64,000 bases of DNA from Actinomycetota bacterium (lineage in GTDB: Bacteria; Actinomycetota; Coriobacteriia; Anaerosomatales; Anaerosomataceae): the NCBI GenBank assembly GCA_009668945.1, contig SBEH01000002.1:1-64000 (forward strand). The letters are read 5' to 3'. Under the pieces are notes generated by a model that searched no databases, was not told the origin of the DNA, and saw only the letters and a program-made list of their open reading frames with translations. Numbering within the stretch: the first letter of the stretch is position 1; each line of letters begins with the position of its first letter. Positions 43,560 to 52,015 of this stretch are shown here, one piece after another. The position numbers and the translations under genes were made by a program.

Positions 43560-44840
43560 ATGCGAATCCTCGTCCTTGGCGGCGGCGGCCGCGAGCACGC
43601 TATCGTCACGTCACTCCTCGCTTCCGCGCACGCGCCGGAGGTGATCTGCTCCCCCGGGAACGGCGGCACCGCCGAGACAGCGGCGAACGTCTCTATTCCG
43701 GATGCGGATCCTGCGTACGTCGTCGAGTGGGTCCAGAACCACGGCGCTGACTTCGTTGTGATCGGGCCCGAGGCGCCGCTTGTCGTGGGCACCGCGGACT
43801 TGCTCAGCGCGTACGGGGTGCCGGTGTTCGGACCGAAGGCGGCGGGCGCGGAGATCGAGGGTTCGAAGACCTTCGCCAAGGACCTCATGGACCGGCACGG
43901 GATCCCGACCGGCCGCTACTTCGTCGCCGAAAGCGAGATGGAGGCCCGTGCTTACCTGGCCGATCACGGGGCGCCTGTTGTAGTGAAAGCCGACGGGCTT
44001 GCGGCCGGCAAGGGCGTGACCGTCGCGATGACCGTCGACGAGGCCGTGTCCGCCGCGCACGAGTGCTTCGATGGGAAGTTCGGTGCCGCGGGCGAGCTGG
44101 TGCTCATCGAGGAGTACCTCGAGGGTCCGGAATGCTCGCTGCTGGCCTTCACCGACGGCGAGACCGTGCTGCCGATGCTCACGGCGCAGGACCACAAGCG
44201 AGCCCTCGACAACGACGAGGGCCCCAATACCGGCGGCATGGGCGTGTACGCACCCGTTCCGACCGTCGACGACGAGACGCTCACGAAGATGGTCTCGATA
44301 CTCGAGCAGACGGTTGCCGCGCTGAAGGCCGAAGGGGTCATCTACCGCGGCGTGCTCTACGGCGGCTTCATACTCACCGCCGAGGGACCGAAGGTCCTCG
44401 AGTACAACGCGCGCTTCGGCGATCCTGAGACCCAGGTGCTGCTGCCGTTGCTCGAAACGGACCTTGTCGACGTGATGCTTGCCACAGTCGAGGGCCGTCT
44501 CTCAGAGATCGAGCTCCGGTGGCGCGAGGGATATGCGGTCTCCGTCGTGCTTGCGTCCGAGGGGTACCCGGGTGACTACGAGACGGGCAAAGTCATCACC
44601 GGCATCGGCAAGGCCGAGGCCGTCGAGGGCGTGACCGTGTATCACGCCGGGACCAAGCGCGAGGACAACGGGACCGTGGTGACCTCCGGCGGCAGGGTGC
44701 TGAATGTCACCGCCGTGGCGCCGACCTTCGCAGATGCTCGCGACCGTGCGTACCGTGCTGTCGACATGATCTCGTTCGAGGGCATGCACTATCGCACCGA
44801 TATCGGTCTGCGGGCGCTCAGGGCGCTCGGGGAGGCGTAG
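43560..44840 (+). CDS. purD: Phosphoribosylamine--glycine ligase (GAR synthetase)
   Basis: This 426-residue ATP-grasp enzyme is step two of purine synthesis. It shows MRILVLGGGGREHAI, a central GPEAPLVVG, the KADGLAAGKGVTVA ATP-binding loop, EEYLEGPECSLLAF, DNDEGPNTGGMG and EYNARFGDPETQ, all in canonical positions. The ATG at 43560 is supported by GAAGGG upstream and by the family N-terminus. The stop TAG abuts the ATG of the next gene. Confidence 0.98.
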   Translation: MRILVLGGGGREHAIVTSLLASAHAPEVICSPGNGGTAETAANVSIPDADPAYVVEWVQNHGADFVVIGPEAPLVVGTADLLSAYGVPVFGPKAAGAEIEGSKTFAKDLMDRHGIPTGRYFVAESEMEARAYLADHGAPVVVKADGLAAGKGVTVAMTVDEAVSAAHECFDGKFGAAGELVLIEEYLEGPECSLLAFTDGETVLPMLTAQDHKRALDNDEGPNTGGMGVYAPVPTVDDETLTKMVSILEQTVAALKAEGVIYRGVLYGGFILTAEGPKVLEYNARFGDPETQVLLPLLETDLVDVMLATVEGRLSEIELRWREGYAVSVVLASEGYPGDYETGKVITGIGKAEAVEGVTVYHAGTKREDNGTVVTSGGRVLNVTAVAPTFADARDRAYRAVDMISFEGMHYRTDIGLRALRALGEA

Positions 44841-46160
44841 ATGCTGGCCGAACGGCTGCTGTCCTCGGCGGTCGCGATCACGCAGAGCAGGTACTTCACC
44901 GATGAGCCCCGGGGAGTGTCGTCGCTGCCAGGGCCCGAGGACGGCAAGCGCTACCTGCTCTATGCTCACGTGCCGTTCTGCGAGCGCCTGTGCCCGTACT
45001 GCAGCTTCAACCGGTTCCCGTTCGCCGAGGATCCTGCGCGGGCGTACTTCAAGAGCCTGCGCGAGCAGATGCGCATGGTCGCCGCCCTCGGCTACAGCTT
45101 CGGCTCGCTGTACATCGGCGGTGGCACGCCGACGGTCCTTGTCGGCGAGCTGTGCGAGACAATCGACCTCGCGCGCGAGCTCTTCGGCGAACTCGAGGTG
45201 TCAACCGAGACGAACCCCAACCACCTGGTGCCCGAGATCCTCGAGCCGCTCCGCGAGCGGGTGCAGCGCATGAGCGTCGGCGTGCAGAGCTTCGACGACG
45301 GCCTGCTCAAGCAGATGGACCGCTACGACAAGTACGGCTCCGGCGCCGCGATCCTCGAACGCCTCCAGTCACTCGAGGGCTTCTTCCACTCGCTCAATGT
45401 CGACATGATCTTCAACTTCCCGAGCCAGACCGAGGAGACACTGCTTCGCGATGTCGCAAGCGTGAAGGCGAGCCGGTGCAACCAGACGACCTTCTACCCG
45501 CTGATGGCGTCCCGCTCGGTGGCCAAGCAGCTGAAGCGAACCGTCGGGATGGTCGACTACGACCGTGAGGCGCGCTACTACCGGATCCTGTCGGAGAGCC
45601 TTGCGGACACCTTCGAACTCTCCACCGCCTGGACGTTCTCCCGGATCGGCGGGGGGATGATCGACGAGTACATCGTCGACTACGAGGAGTACGTGGGCAT
45701 CGGCAGCGGTGCGTTCAGCTACCTACGCGGCGACATCTACCTCACCACCTTCTCGCTCCGCGACTACAGCGCCACAATCGCGCAGGGCCGGATGCCTGTA
45801 GCGGTGGGAAGCGCGCACAACCGCCTCTCGGACCGTATGCGCTACCGCTTCCTGATGTCGCTGTTCGGCCTGAGACTAGACAAGCGAGCGTTTGCCCGCG
45901 ATTTTGGCGTAAGCGTCGAACGTGGTCTGTGGAAGGAGATGCTGTTCTTCCGCGCGTTCGGCGGGTTCGCGACCGACAACGCCGAGGAGCTGACGCTTAC
46001 GCCGAGGGGCCGCTACCTCGCGGTGGTGATGCAGCGTACGATGTTCGCGGACCTGAACAACTTGCGGGACACCGCCCGCAATGCGCTTGCGCCCGAGGAG
46101 CGAACGCTTCTGTTCGGCGACGGCGCCGGGTGCAAGACAGGCTGTGCCGGGAGCCAGTAG
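44841..46160 (+). CDS. HemW-like radical SAM protein (coproporphyrinogen oxidase family)
   Basis: This 439-residue radical SAM enzyme has the CxxxCxxC of this family in [17 protein letters not shown] near residues 44-60, then [14 protein letters not shown] and [15 protein letters not shown], and a HemN_C-like C-terminal region. It resembles HemW/HemN but is longer at the C-terminus and ends CKTGCAGSQ. HemW is a haem chaperone and HemN a coproporphyrinogen oxidase; the sequence does not settle which this is. It sits between purD and purE with no gap, an unusual partner for purine genes. Confidence 0.82.
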   Translation: MLAERLLSSAVAITQSRYFTDEPRGVSSLPGPEDGKRYLLYAHVPFCERLCPYCSFNRFPFAEDPARAYFKSLREQMRMVAALGYSFGSLYIGGGTPTVLVGELCETIDLARELFGELEVSTETNPNHLVPEILEPLRERVQRMSVGVQSFDDGLLKQMDRYDKYGSGAAILERLQSLEGFFHSLNVDMIFNFPSQTEETLLRDVASVKASRCNQTTFYPLMASRSVAKQLKRTVGMVDYDREARYYRILSESLADTFELSTAWTFSRIGGGMIDEYIVDYEEYVGIGSGAFSYLRGDIYLTTFSLRDYSATIAQGRMPVAVGSAHNRLSDRMRYRFLMSLFGLRLDKRAFARDFGVSVERGLWKEMLFFRAFGGFATDNAEELTLTPRGRYLAVVMQRTMFADLNNLRDTARNALAPEERTLLFGDGAGCKTGCAGSQ

Positions 46161-46170
46161 AGGAGCGACG

Positions 46171-46635
46171 ATGGCCGAGAAGACCCCGCTCGTAGGCATA
46201 ATCATGGGATCGAAGAGCGATCTTGGCGTGATGGAGGAGTGCGCCGAGCAACTCGAGGAGCTTGGAGTCCCGTACGAGGTCGTGATCGCCTCGGCTCACC
46301 GGCAGCCCGCGAAGGTGCACGATTGGGCAGCAGGCGCGGCCGGCCGTGGCATGCGGGTGATCGTCGCCGCAGCGGGCAAGGCCGCTCACCTAGGGGGAGT
46401 CGTGGCGGCGTGCACACCGCTTCCGGTCATCACAGTGCCGATGAAGACGAGCGACTTGGGCGGGCTCGACTCACTCCTCTCGATGGTGCAGATGCCTGCC
46501 GGAGTGCCGGTGGCGTGCGTTGCGATCAACGGTGCGAAGAACGCCGCAATCCTGGCGACGCAGATTCTCGGCACGGGCATGCCGGAGTATCTCGAGCGCA
46601 TCGCGGAGTTCAAGCGGAGGCTGGCGGAAGGGTAA
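46171..46635 (+). CDS. purE: 5-(carboxyamino)imidazole ribonucleotide mutase
   Basis: This 154-residue PurE class I enzyme has [12 protein letters not shown] at the N-terminus, [13 protein letters not shown] containing the catalytic His, [33 protein letters not shown] and a C-terminal helix. AGGAG precedes the ATG at 46171. It follows the HemW-like gene by 10 bases. The partner purK is not seen here. Confidence 0.97.
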   Translation: MAEKTPLVGIIMGSKSDLGVMEECAEQLEELGVPYEVVIASAHRQPAKVHDWAAGAAGRGMRVIVAAAGKAAHLGGVVAACTPLPVITVPMKTSDLGGLDSLLSMVQMPAGVPVACVAINGAKNAAILATQILGTGMPEYLERIAEFKRRLAEG

Positions 46636-46646
46636 GTGCTGCCGCG

Positions 46647-47144
46647 CTACCGGTCGTCGGCGCCACCGCCAGAGTCGAACGGCCCTACCACCTTGGACGT
46701 GATCCAGCCCGCGTAGTAGGGCCCAGGCTGGGGTGTCACCACTTCGCCGTCCACGCGGCATTCGTCCATCGCGCGCGCGAAGAAGGCGACATAGCCGTCG
46801 AGCGACTCGTATCCAGGACCTGGCGCGATGATCATCTTCGCCGCCTCGAACGCCTCGAGCCCCGGTACGCTCACGTGGAAGAAGCGGGCTTCTCCCCGGA
46901 ACTCGCGGTACGTCACACGGTCTCCCGGCACGAGCACGCCTTCGGCCACGTCCTCGAACGGGATGTAGTACACGGGAGGGTGACCGGTCTCGAGCACGCG
47001 GAAGGCACGTGTCGTGTCGGCGATCAGCCGGCCTCCTAAGACGACCTCGATGTGGCTGTTCGTGAATTCCACAGCAGGCGGCCGCGGGTAGTCCCACACG
47101 GACTCCTGGCCGGGGCCTGGCTTGACCGGTTCGATACCTGACAA
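46647..47144 (-). CDS. DUF427 family protein
   Basis: This 165-residue protein carries the family pattern TNSHIEVVLGGRLIADTTRA, then YYIPFEDVAEGVL, with a C-terminal region containing FARAMDECRVDGE. DUF427 proteins are small beta-barrel-like proteins of unknown role. The start is TTG at 47144, preceded by GAGGAG at about 7-8 bases; no ATG is available near the domain. Its 3' end lies 12 bases from the convergent purE stop. Confidence 0.82.
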   Translation of the reverse strand: MSGIEPVKPGPGQESVWDYPRPPAVEFTNSHIEVVLGGRLIADTTRAFRVLETGHPPVYYIPFEDVAEGVLVPGDRVTYREFRGEARFFHVSVPGLEAFEAAKMIIAPGPGYESLDGYVAFFARAMDECRVDGEVVTPQPGPYYAGWITSKVVGPFDSGGGADDR

Positions 47145-47318
47145 GACCTACTCCTCGAGGACTCGATGCGGGGTTTCTACCCATCCTGCCGCCGCGATGC
47201 CGCGTCTGCCCGCAGTCCGTTGACCGGAGTCTGCTCGAGGCCCGTGCCCTCCTCGTGCGCGCAGTACCTGCATGGACGATAATCGGAGGCGCCATCGCTA
47301 CTCTATGGAGGACAGGAC

Positions 47319-48557
47319 ATGCCGCACAGCCCGTACGAAGACGTCCGCGTGTCGGGGCACCTGATCGACTCCGGCATCATGTCCGAGATCATGGACGACA
47401 TCGTCGCGCTCGACGGCGAGTTCGAGACGCTCTCCTTCGAGGTGGGCAAGACGAATCAGGATGCGTCCACGGCGCTGCTTCGCATCCGCGGGCGAGATGA
47501 AGCCCATATCGACCAGATACTCGGCGTCATCGGACAGCTGGGCGCCGAGCCGCTGGACGTCGAGGACGTCCGAACGGAGCCGGCGACGTGCGACGGCGTG
47601 TTTCCCGAAGGCTTCTATGCGACGACCAATCTCGAGACGGCGATACGCGCCGGAGGCAGATGGATCGCGGTGTCGGGGCCGGAGATGGATCTCGGCATCG
47701 TCGTTCGCGGGGAAGACGCCCACACGGTCGCGATGGCCGATGTGCGCGCGGGCGAGCGCGTCGTTGTCGGACACGCTGGAGTGCGCGTGAGACCGATCGA
47801 GCGGCCGCGCGACAAACAGGAGTTCGAGTTCATGAACTCGGAGGTCTCCTCGGAGAAGCCCAAGGCGGTGGTGATCCGTGACGTCGCGCGCATGCTCGAG
47901 CGCGTCAGGACGCGCGGTCAGAGCATCATCCTCGTCGTCGGACCGGCGGTGGTCCACACCGGAGCCGCCGAGCACCTCGCGCGGCTGGTCGGCATGGGAT
48001 ACGTGTCCGTGCTCTTCGGCGGCAACGCGGTAGCCGTGCACGACATAGAATCGGCGCTGTACGGGACATCGCTCGGCGTCTCGATGTCGGCGGGCATGCC
48101 CGCGGTGGGCGGGCACGAGCACCACCTGCGGGCGATCAACACGATCCGCGGCTGTGGGGGTATCCGCCAGGCGGTTGAGCGAGGCGTCCTGACCGAGGGT
48201 CTGATGCACACACTCGTGACCACCGGCACCCCGTACGTGCTGGCGGGCTCGATCCGCGATGACGGGCCGCTGCCGGATGTCATCACCGACGTGCTCGAAG
48301 CGCAGCGCGCCATGCGCGCATACTGCCAGGGAGCCGGTGCCTGCATCATGCTGTCGACGATGCTCCACTCGATCGCGACGGGGAACATGCTTCCGGCACG
48401 TGTCACGACGATCTGCGTCGACATCAATCCCGCGGTGGTGACCAAACTCGCGGACCGCGGCAGCTTCCAGACCATCGGCATCGTGACCGACGTGGGCCTG
48501 TTCCTCAAGATGCTCGCCGACGAACTCGACCGCGGCCGTAACGGAACCGGCGTGTAG
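47319..48557 (+). CDS. TIGR00300 family protein, ornithine cyclodeaminase-like (LOR/SDH domain)
   Basis: This 412-residue protein has an N-terminal LOR/SDH-type regulatory region of about 115 residues (SGHLIDSGIMSEIMDDIV) and a C-terminal catalytic region with VVGPAVVHTGAAEHLARL, FGGNAVAVHDIESALYGTS, GGHEHHLRAINTIR and VDINPAVVTKL. Archaeal TIGR00300 members and the C-terminal domains of cyanobacterial ArgZ/AgrE act on arginine or ornithine. Assignment to ornithine-to-proline conversion is by family and unproven here. It lies 34 bases upstream of msrA. Confidence 0.8.
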   Translation: MPHSPYEDVRVSGHLIDSGIMSEIMDDIVALDGEFETLSFEVGKTNQDASTALLRIRGRDEAHIDQILGVIGQLGAEPLDVEDVRTEPATCDGVFPEGFYATTNLETAIRAGGRWIAVSGPEMDLGIVVRGEDAHTVAMADVRAGERVVVGHAGVRVRPIERPRDKQEFEFMNSEVSSEKPKAVVIRDVARMLERVRTRGQSIILVVGPAVVHTGAAEHLARLVGMGYVSVLFGGNAVAVHDIESALYGTSLGVSMSAGMPAVGGHEHHLRAINTIRGCGGIRQAVERGVLTEGLMHTLVTTGTPYVLAGSIRDDGPLPDVITDVLEAQRAMRAYCQGAGACIMLSTMLHSIATGNMLPARVTTICVDINPAVVTKLADRGSFQTIGIVTDVGLFLKMLADELDRGRNGTGV

Positions 48558-48591
48558 CTTGCTTGTCAGGCCGCTGACGGAAGGAGCGACA

Positions 48592-49041
48592 GTGGCGACC
48601 GCAACATTCGCACTCGGTTGATTCTGGGACCCGGACGCCCGGTTCGGGCAGATTCCTGGCGTGCTTGACACCCGCGTGGGCTATGCCGGCGGCACGACGC
48701 CAGACCCCACCTATCGCAACATGGGCGACCACACCGAGACCGTGCAGGTCGACTACGACCCCGGGGCCGTGTCCTACGAGCAGCTGCTTGCCGAGTTCTG
48801 GTCCGCGCACGCTCCGCTTCGGCCGTCCGCATCGCACCAGTACGCGTCGGTCGTCTTCTACTCGACCGAGGCCGAGCGTGCGGTCGCAGAGGAATCGAAG
48901 CGCCATGCCGAGGCCTCCGCAGGCACCAGGTTGTACACGGACATCGTCCCTCTTGGGCGCTTCTACCTCGCCGAGGAGTACCACCAGCACTACTATGCGA
49001 AGAAGGGCATGTCCGGTGCGGCCTGCGGCGTCGGAGCGTGA
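48592..49041 (+). CDS. msrA: Peptide methionine sulfoxide reductase MsrA, predicted selenoprotein
   Basis: This 149-residue protein reduces the S form of methionine sulfoxide in proteins. The frame from GTG 48592 (AAGGAG 6 bases upstream) runs through one in-frame TGA at 48619-48621, codon 10. That codon replaces the catalytic Cys of the universal GCFW motif, giving G-Sec-FW; the rest of MsrA (IPGVLDTRVGYAGGTTPDPTY, HTETVQVDYDP, YHQHYYAKKG) continues in the same frame to 49041. A hairpin starting 15 bases after the TGA fits a SECIS element. The following Glu is Asp (DPD). C145 near the C-terminus is the only cysteine and a possible resolving residue. Reading from GTG 48661 instead would drop the active site. 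The stop overlaps msrB by 4 bases. Confidence 0.88.
48637..48649 (+). promoter_or_regulatory. Predicted bacterial SECIS hairpin in msrA
   Basis: GCCCG and CGGGC pair perfectly around a GTT loop at 48642-48644, 20 bases after the UGA. Bacterial SECIS elements need a short stem with G/U in the apical loop about 16-37 bases downstream of UGA, so spacing and loop both fit. A weaker lower stem between GGGA (48626-48629) and TTCC (48653-48656) is possible. Confidence 0.7.
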
Positions 49042-49463
49042 AGGGGCGACCCTGGTTGAAGCGCTACGAGGTGGAACACGACGAGGCGGGCTGGAAGGCT
49101 CTGCTGTCTCCCGGGGAGTACCGCGTTCTCCGGGAGGCGGGTACCGAGGCGCCGTTCGCCGGCGAGTACACGGACACCGACGACATGGGCGCGTACCGCT
49201 GCAGGGCATGCGGCAATCCGCTGTTCCGCTCGGAGGCGAAGTTCCACTCCGGATGCGGCTGGCCGAGCTTCTTCGAACCCGTGTCGCCTGAGGCGGTCGA
49301 GGAATTCCCGGATAGCAGCCACGGTATGGACCGGATCGAGATACGCTGTGGCAGGTGCGGGTCGCACCTGGGGCATGTATTCACCGACGGGCCGAATCCG
49401 ACGGGGCTTCGGTATTGCATCAACTCCATCGCGATGGATTTCGACCGCGTACAGGAGCCCTGA
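49038..49463 (+). CDS. msrB: Peptide methionine sulfoxide reductase MsrB
   Basis: This 141-residue enzyme reduces the R form of methionine sulfoxide. It has the structural zinc cysteines CRACG and CGRCG, GCGWPSFF, GSHLGHVF and the catalytic Cys in RYCINS. Unlike its neighbour it uses ordinary cysteine. The GTG start overlaps the msrA stop as GTGA, so the pair is translationally coupled, a common msrA-msrB arrangement. Confidence 0.96.
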   Translation: MKGRPWLKRYEVEHDEAGWKALLSPGEYRVLREAGTEAPFAGEYTDTDDMGAYRCRACGNPLFRSEAKFHSGCGWPSFFEPVSPEAVEEFPDSSHGMDRIEIRCGRCGSHLGHVFTDGPNPTGLRYCINSIAMDFDRVQEP

Positions 49464-49502
49464 GGGGTTCCTGGTCGCTAGCAGGGACTGCGGGGGGTCG
49501 CC

Positions 49503-49796
49503 GTGACATACAGCGAAAGTGAGATTATCAACCTGTTCCTGGTGCTCGTTCTCTCGCCGATGCTGGCCGTCGGACTTCGTGAACTGCGGTTTCCGGGCAA
49601 GGTCTGGTCGGAGATCGGCTTCAGTGCCATCGCACTCGGTCTTGTGGTGACCGTGCTTGAAGGCTTCGTGTTCCCCGACGCACTCAACCTGGTCGAGCAC
49701 GCGTGCTACGCGGCGGGCGGCATATGCGGCGCTGTTGGTGCGTACTTGCTCGCCAAAGATGCGAGACGTGCTTACAGAGGAGCGGAGCGACCGTGA
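49503..49796 (+). CDS. Small membrane protein preceding histidine kinase
   Basis: This 97-residue protein has three probable membrane segments (about residues 7-23, 36-55 and 64-84) and a basic tail. It starts at GTG 49503 after a run GGGGGTCGCC. Its stop overlaps the start of the histidine kinase gene by 4 bases (GTGA), so it probably works with that kinase, for example as a membrane partner; this is inferred from coupling only. Confidence 0.7.
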   Translation: MTYSESEIINLFLVLVLSPMLAVGLRELRFPGKVWSEIGFSAIALGLVVTVLEGFVFPDALNLVEHACYAAGGICGAVGAYLLAKDARRAYRGAERP

Positions 49797-51214
49797 GTCC
49801 GATCGCGGTCTTCGACATCCTCGCCTTCCTGGGCTTCGGTGCCGCGCTGTTCTTCGGCTTCAGGGTTCCAGCACATGCTCCGGGTATCGGTCGGCTGGCG
49901 AAGTACACCTACATCGGCGCGGTCGCGATATTCCTCTTGAACGGTGCTTCCAACGTGCTGGAGTACACCGGCGTCACCACGCAGTTCGACGCCTACGGCG
50001 ACTACGCGAAGGTCCTGTTCGTCCCGCTCGTGCTCTGGTCGACTTTCAGCCGGGTGAACGCCGAGCGGCTGTTGGCGGCGCAACGGGCCGAAGCTGCCGA
50101 GCGCGAGGAAAGTGAACTGCTGACAAGCATCCTCGAGACCTCACCGGCCGGAGTCATCGTGGCCGACGTGAACGGATCGGTGAGCTTCGCCAACCAGTTC
50201 GGGAGCCAGATCCTCGCAGAGGCGCTGCCGGGACAGCTAGATCTCGCGGGGATTGTTCGCGGCACACCGACTGCGCATCGGCGGGTGCCGGTCGGGATGC
50301 AGGACTCCCTGCGCTATCTGGCGGTCCGCTGCAAGTCGCTTCACCCCGCAGAAGGCTCGGCCTCCCGGGCGGTGCTCGTACTCTCCGACGTAACGGACCG
50401 GGTCATCCGCGAGCACGAGATCGAGGAGTACCGGCACGGGCTCGAGCGGGAGATCGACCACCGAACGAGCGAACTCATGGAAGCGAACCGTCAGCTCCAA
50501 GACGCTAGCGACGCGCGACAGGACTTCCTTGCGAGAATGAGCCACGAACTCAAGACTCCCCTCAACTCGATCATCGGTTTCAGCGAGATCATGCTCAAAG
50601 GGCTATCGGGCCCGCTGACGGAAGATCAGAGAGCGCAGCTCGGAATGGTGCACAGCTCCGGCACACATCTCCTCGAGCTGGTTAATGACGTGCTCGAGAT
50701 CTCCCGGATCGAGGCCGGGTACAGCCCGGTATCGATCGCCCGAGTGAACGTATGCGCCAGGATGGGAGACCTCGTTGCGTCGATGGCGGTCCTGGCGAGA
50801 GAGAAGGACATCGATCTTGCGTGCCGGTGCGAAGGGGCGACTAACGCCGCTACGGATCCGGACAAGCTCGACCAGATTGTTCGCAACCTGGTGTCCAACG
50901 CGATCAAGTTCACGGATCCGGGTGGTCGGGTGGATGTGACCGTGGAGCAAGAGCAGGACTCCGCCGTGGTTACAGTCGCGGATACCGGGATAGGCATAGC
51001 CGAAGAGGACCAGGAACGTATCTACAGCGCGTTCCAGCAGGTAGAGCCGGGCAATCGTGCGCGTCGGGAGGGGACCGGGTTGGGCTTGACCATCTGTCGC
51101 GAGCTGTGCGATTCCCTAGGCTGCACGCTGTCGCTCGAGAGTCGCCCTGGAGAGGGCTCGGCGTTCACCGTCCGCATTCCGAGGCAGTTCCCGGGCGATC
51201 TGGTGATTCTCTGA
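49793..51214 (+). CDS. Sensor histidine kinase with N-terminal membrane segments and PAS domain
   Basis: This 473-residue kinase has three hydrophobic segments within residues 1-85, a PAS-like domain (SILETSPAGVIVADVNGSV) near 110-215, a coiled linker, a HisKA domain with FLARMSHELKTPLNS (His near residue 250) and a HATPase_c domain with NLVSNAIKFTD, ADTGIGI and GTGLGLTICREL. No response regulator gene is adjacent. The GTG at 49793 is set by overlap with the small membrane gene; the longer frame is a shadow. Confidence 0.9.
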   Translation: MSPIAVFDILAFLGFGAALFFGFRVPAHAPGIGRLAKYTYIGAVAIFLLNGASNVLEYTGVTTQFDAYGDYAKVLFVPLVLWSTFSRVNAERLLAAQRAEAAEREESELLTSILETSPAGVIVADVNGSVSFANQFGSQILAEALPGQLDLAGIVRGTPTAHRRVPVGMQDSLRYLAVRCKSLHPAEGSASRAVLVLSDVTDRVIREHEIEEYRHGLEREIDHRTSELMEANRQLQDASDARQDFLARMSHELKTPLNSIIGFSEIMLKGLSGPLTEDQRAQLGMVHSSGTHLLELVNDVLEISRIEAGYSPVSIARVNVCARMGDLVASMAVLAREKDIDLACRCEGATNAATDPDKLDQIVRNLVSNAIKFTDPGGRVDVTVEQEQDSAVVTVADTGIGIAEEDQERIYSAFQQVEPGNRARREGTGLGLTICRELCDSLGCTLSLESRPGEGSAFTVRIPRQFPGDLVIL

Positions 51215-51281
51215 GCCGCAGGCGGCAGCCGTTCGGCGCCTCCCGCTCAGGCAGGCGCGCGGTTGTGCCGATGAGCGCGGT

Positions 51282-51959
51282 ATGGCACGCGGGCCACAGA
51301 GGCGGGAGATCGTGCGGCACTCACTGGGTGTCGTAGCCTGCCTTGTCCTCGGGTGGCTCGGTGTCGCTCAGGAGGTTCGCATCCCGATCGTATCGGACGC
51401 GACCTATGGCTTCCACGCGCTCGGTCACCTGATGACATGGTTCCTGCCCGACGCGTACAGCGCGATGATGGGCTCCCTGTTCCAGATACTCCTGCCGATC
51501 GGACTGGCCGGCTACTTCGTCTTCTTCCAGCGCGATTTGTTGGGCGTATCGCTCATGCTCGGATGGGCGGGAGTCTCAGCGTCGGAGACATCCAGGTACA
51601 TAGCAGACGCCGTCGCACAGAGGATCGTCATCGCGCCCGGGCATACTCTACACGACTGGGGTTTCGCGCTGGATTCGCTCGGCAGGACTACGGGAGCCGA
51701 TGAGGTGTCGTGGATCGTCCAGGTCGCCGCGCTCTGCTGCATCCTCGTCGGTGTCGGCATCGCGGCCTGGGGTGCGATTCGAGGTGGGCTGGAACAGGAG
51801 ACGGCGAAGCACATCGACGCGTTCCTGGAACGGAGGCCGCTGCCGATGACCCCCGAGTTCGAGGAGTGGGCGCGCGGCGAATTCGATGGCACCGCGCCGC
51901 CGCCGCCGTCTCGGCTGGAGCTCGATCAGGAGCTAGGTCCCCACCTCCGCAGCGATTAG
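51282..51959 (+). CDS. Membrane protein, unknown function
   Basis: This 225-residue protein has about four membrane segments (roughly residues 14-30, 58-80, 85-105 and 145-165) and a hydrophilic, Pro-rich C-terminal tail. FHALGHLMTW places two histidines near the second segment, and HTLHDWGF adds two more, which hints at metal or haem binding but does not match a family I know. No clear ribosome binding site precedes the ATG, so the start is uncertain. It follows the histidine kinase gene by 67 bases. Confidence 0.6.
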   Translation: MARGPQRREIVRHSLGVVACLVLGWLGVAQEVRIPIVSDATYGFHALGHLMTWFLPDAYSAMMGSLFQILLPIGLAGYFVFFQRDLLGVSLMLGWAGVSASETSRYIADAVAQRIVIAPGHTLHDWGFALDSLGRTTGADEVSWIVQVAALCCILVGVGIAAWGAIRGGLEQETAKHIDAFLERRPLPMTPEFEEWARGEFDGTAPPPPSRLELDQELGPHLRSD

Positions 51960-52015
51960 CGCCATCTGCGCACGCACGCTACGATGAGGTGACGCCGAGC
52001 GCGAAGGATGCCTGC

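Noticed and set aside
47298-48671. 457-codon minus-strand frame
   Set aside because: Mirror of the TIGR00300 gene, with no domain or start signal.
48661-49041. Conventional msrA start at GTG 48661
   Set aside because: It would remove the catalytic GxFW motif, and no ribosome binding site precedes it; the upstream frame through UGA matches the family residue by residue.
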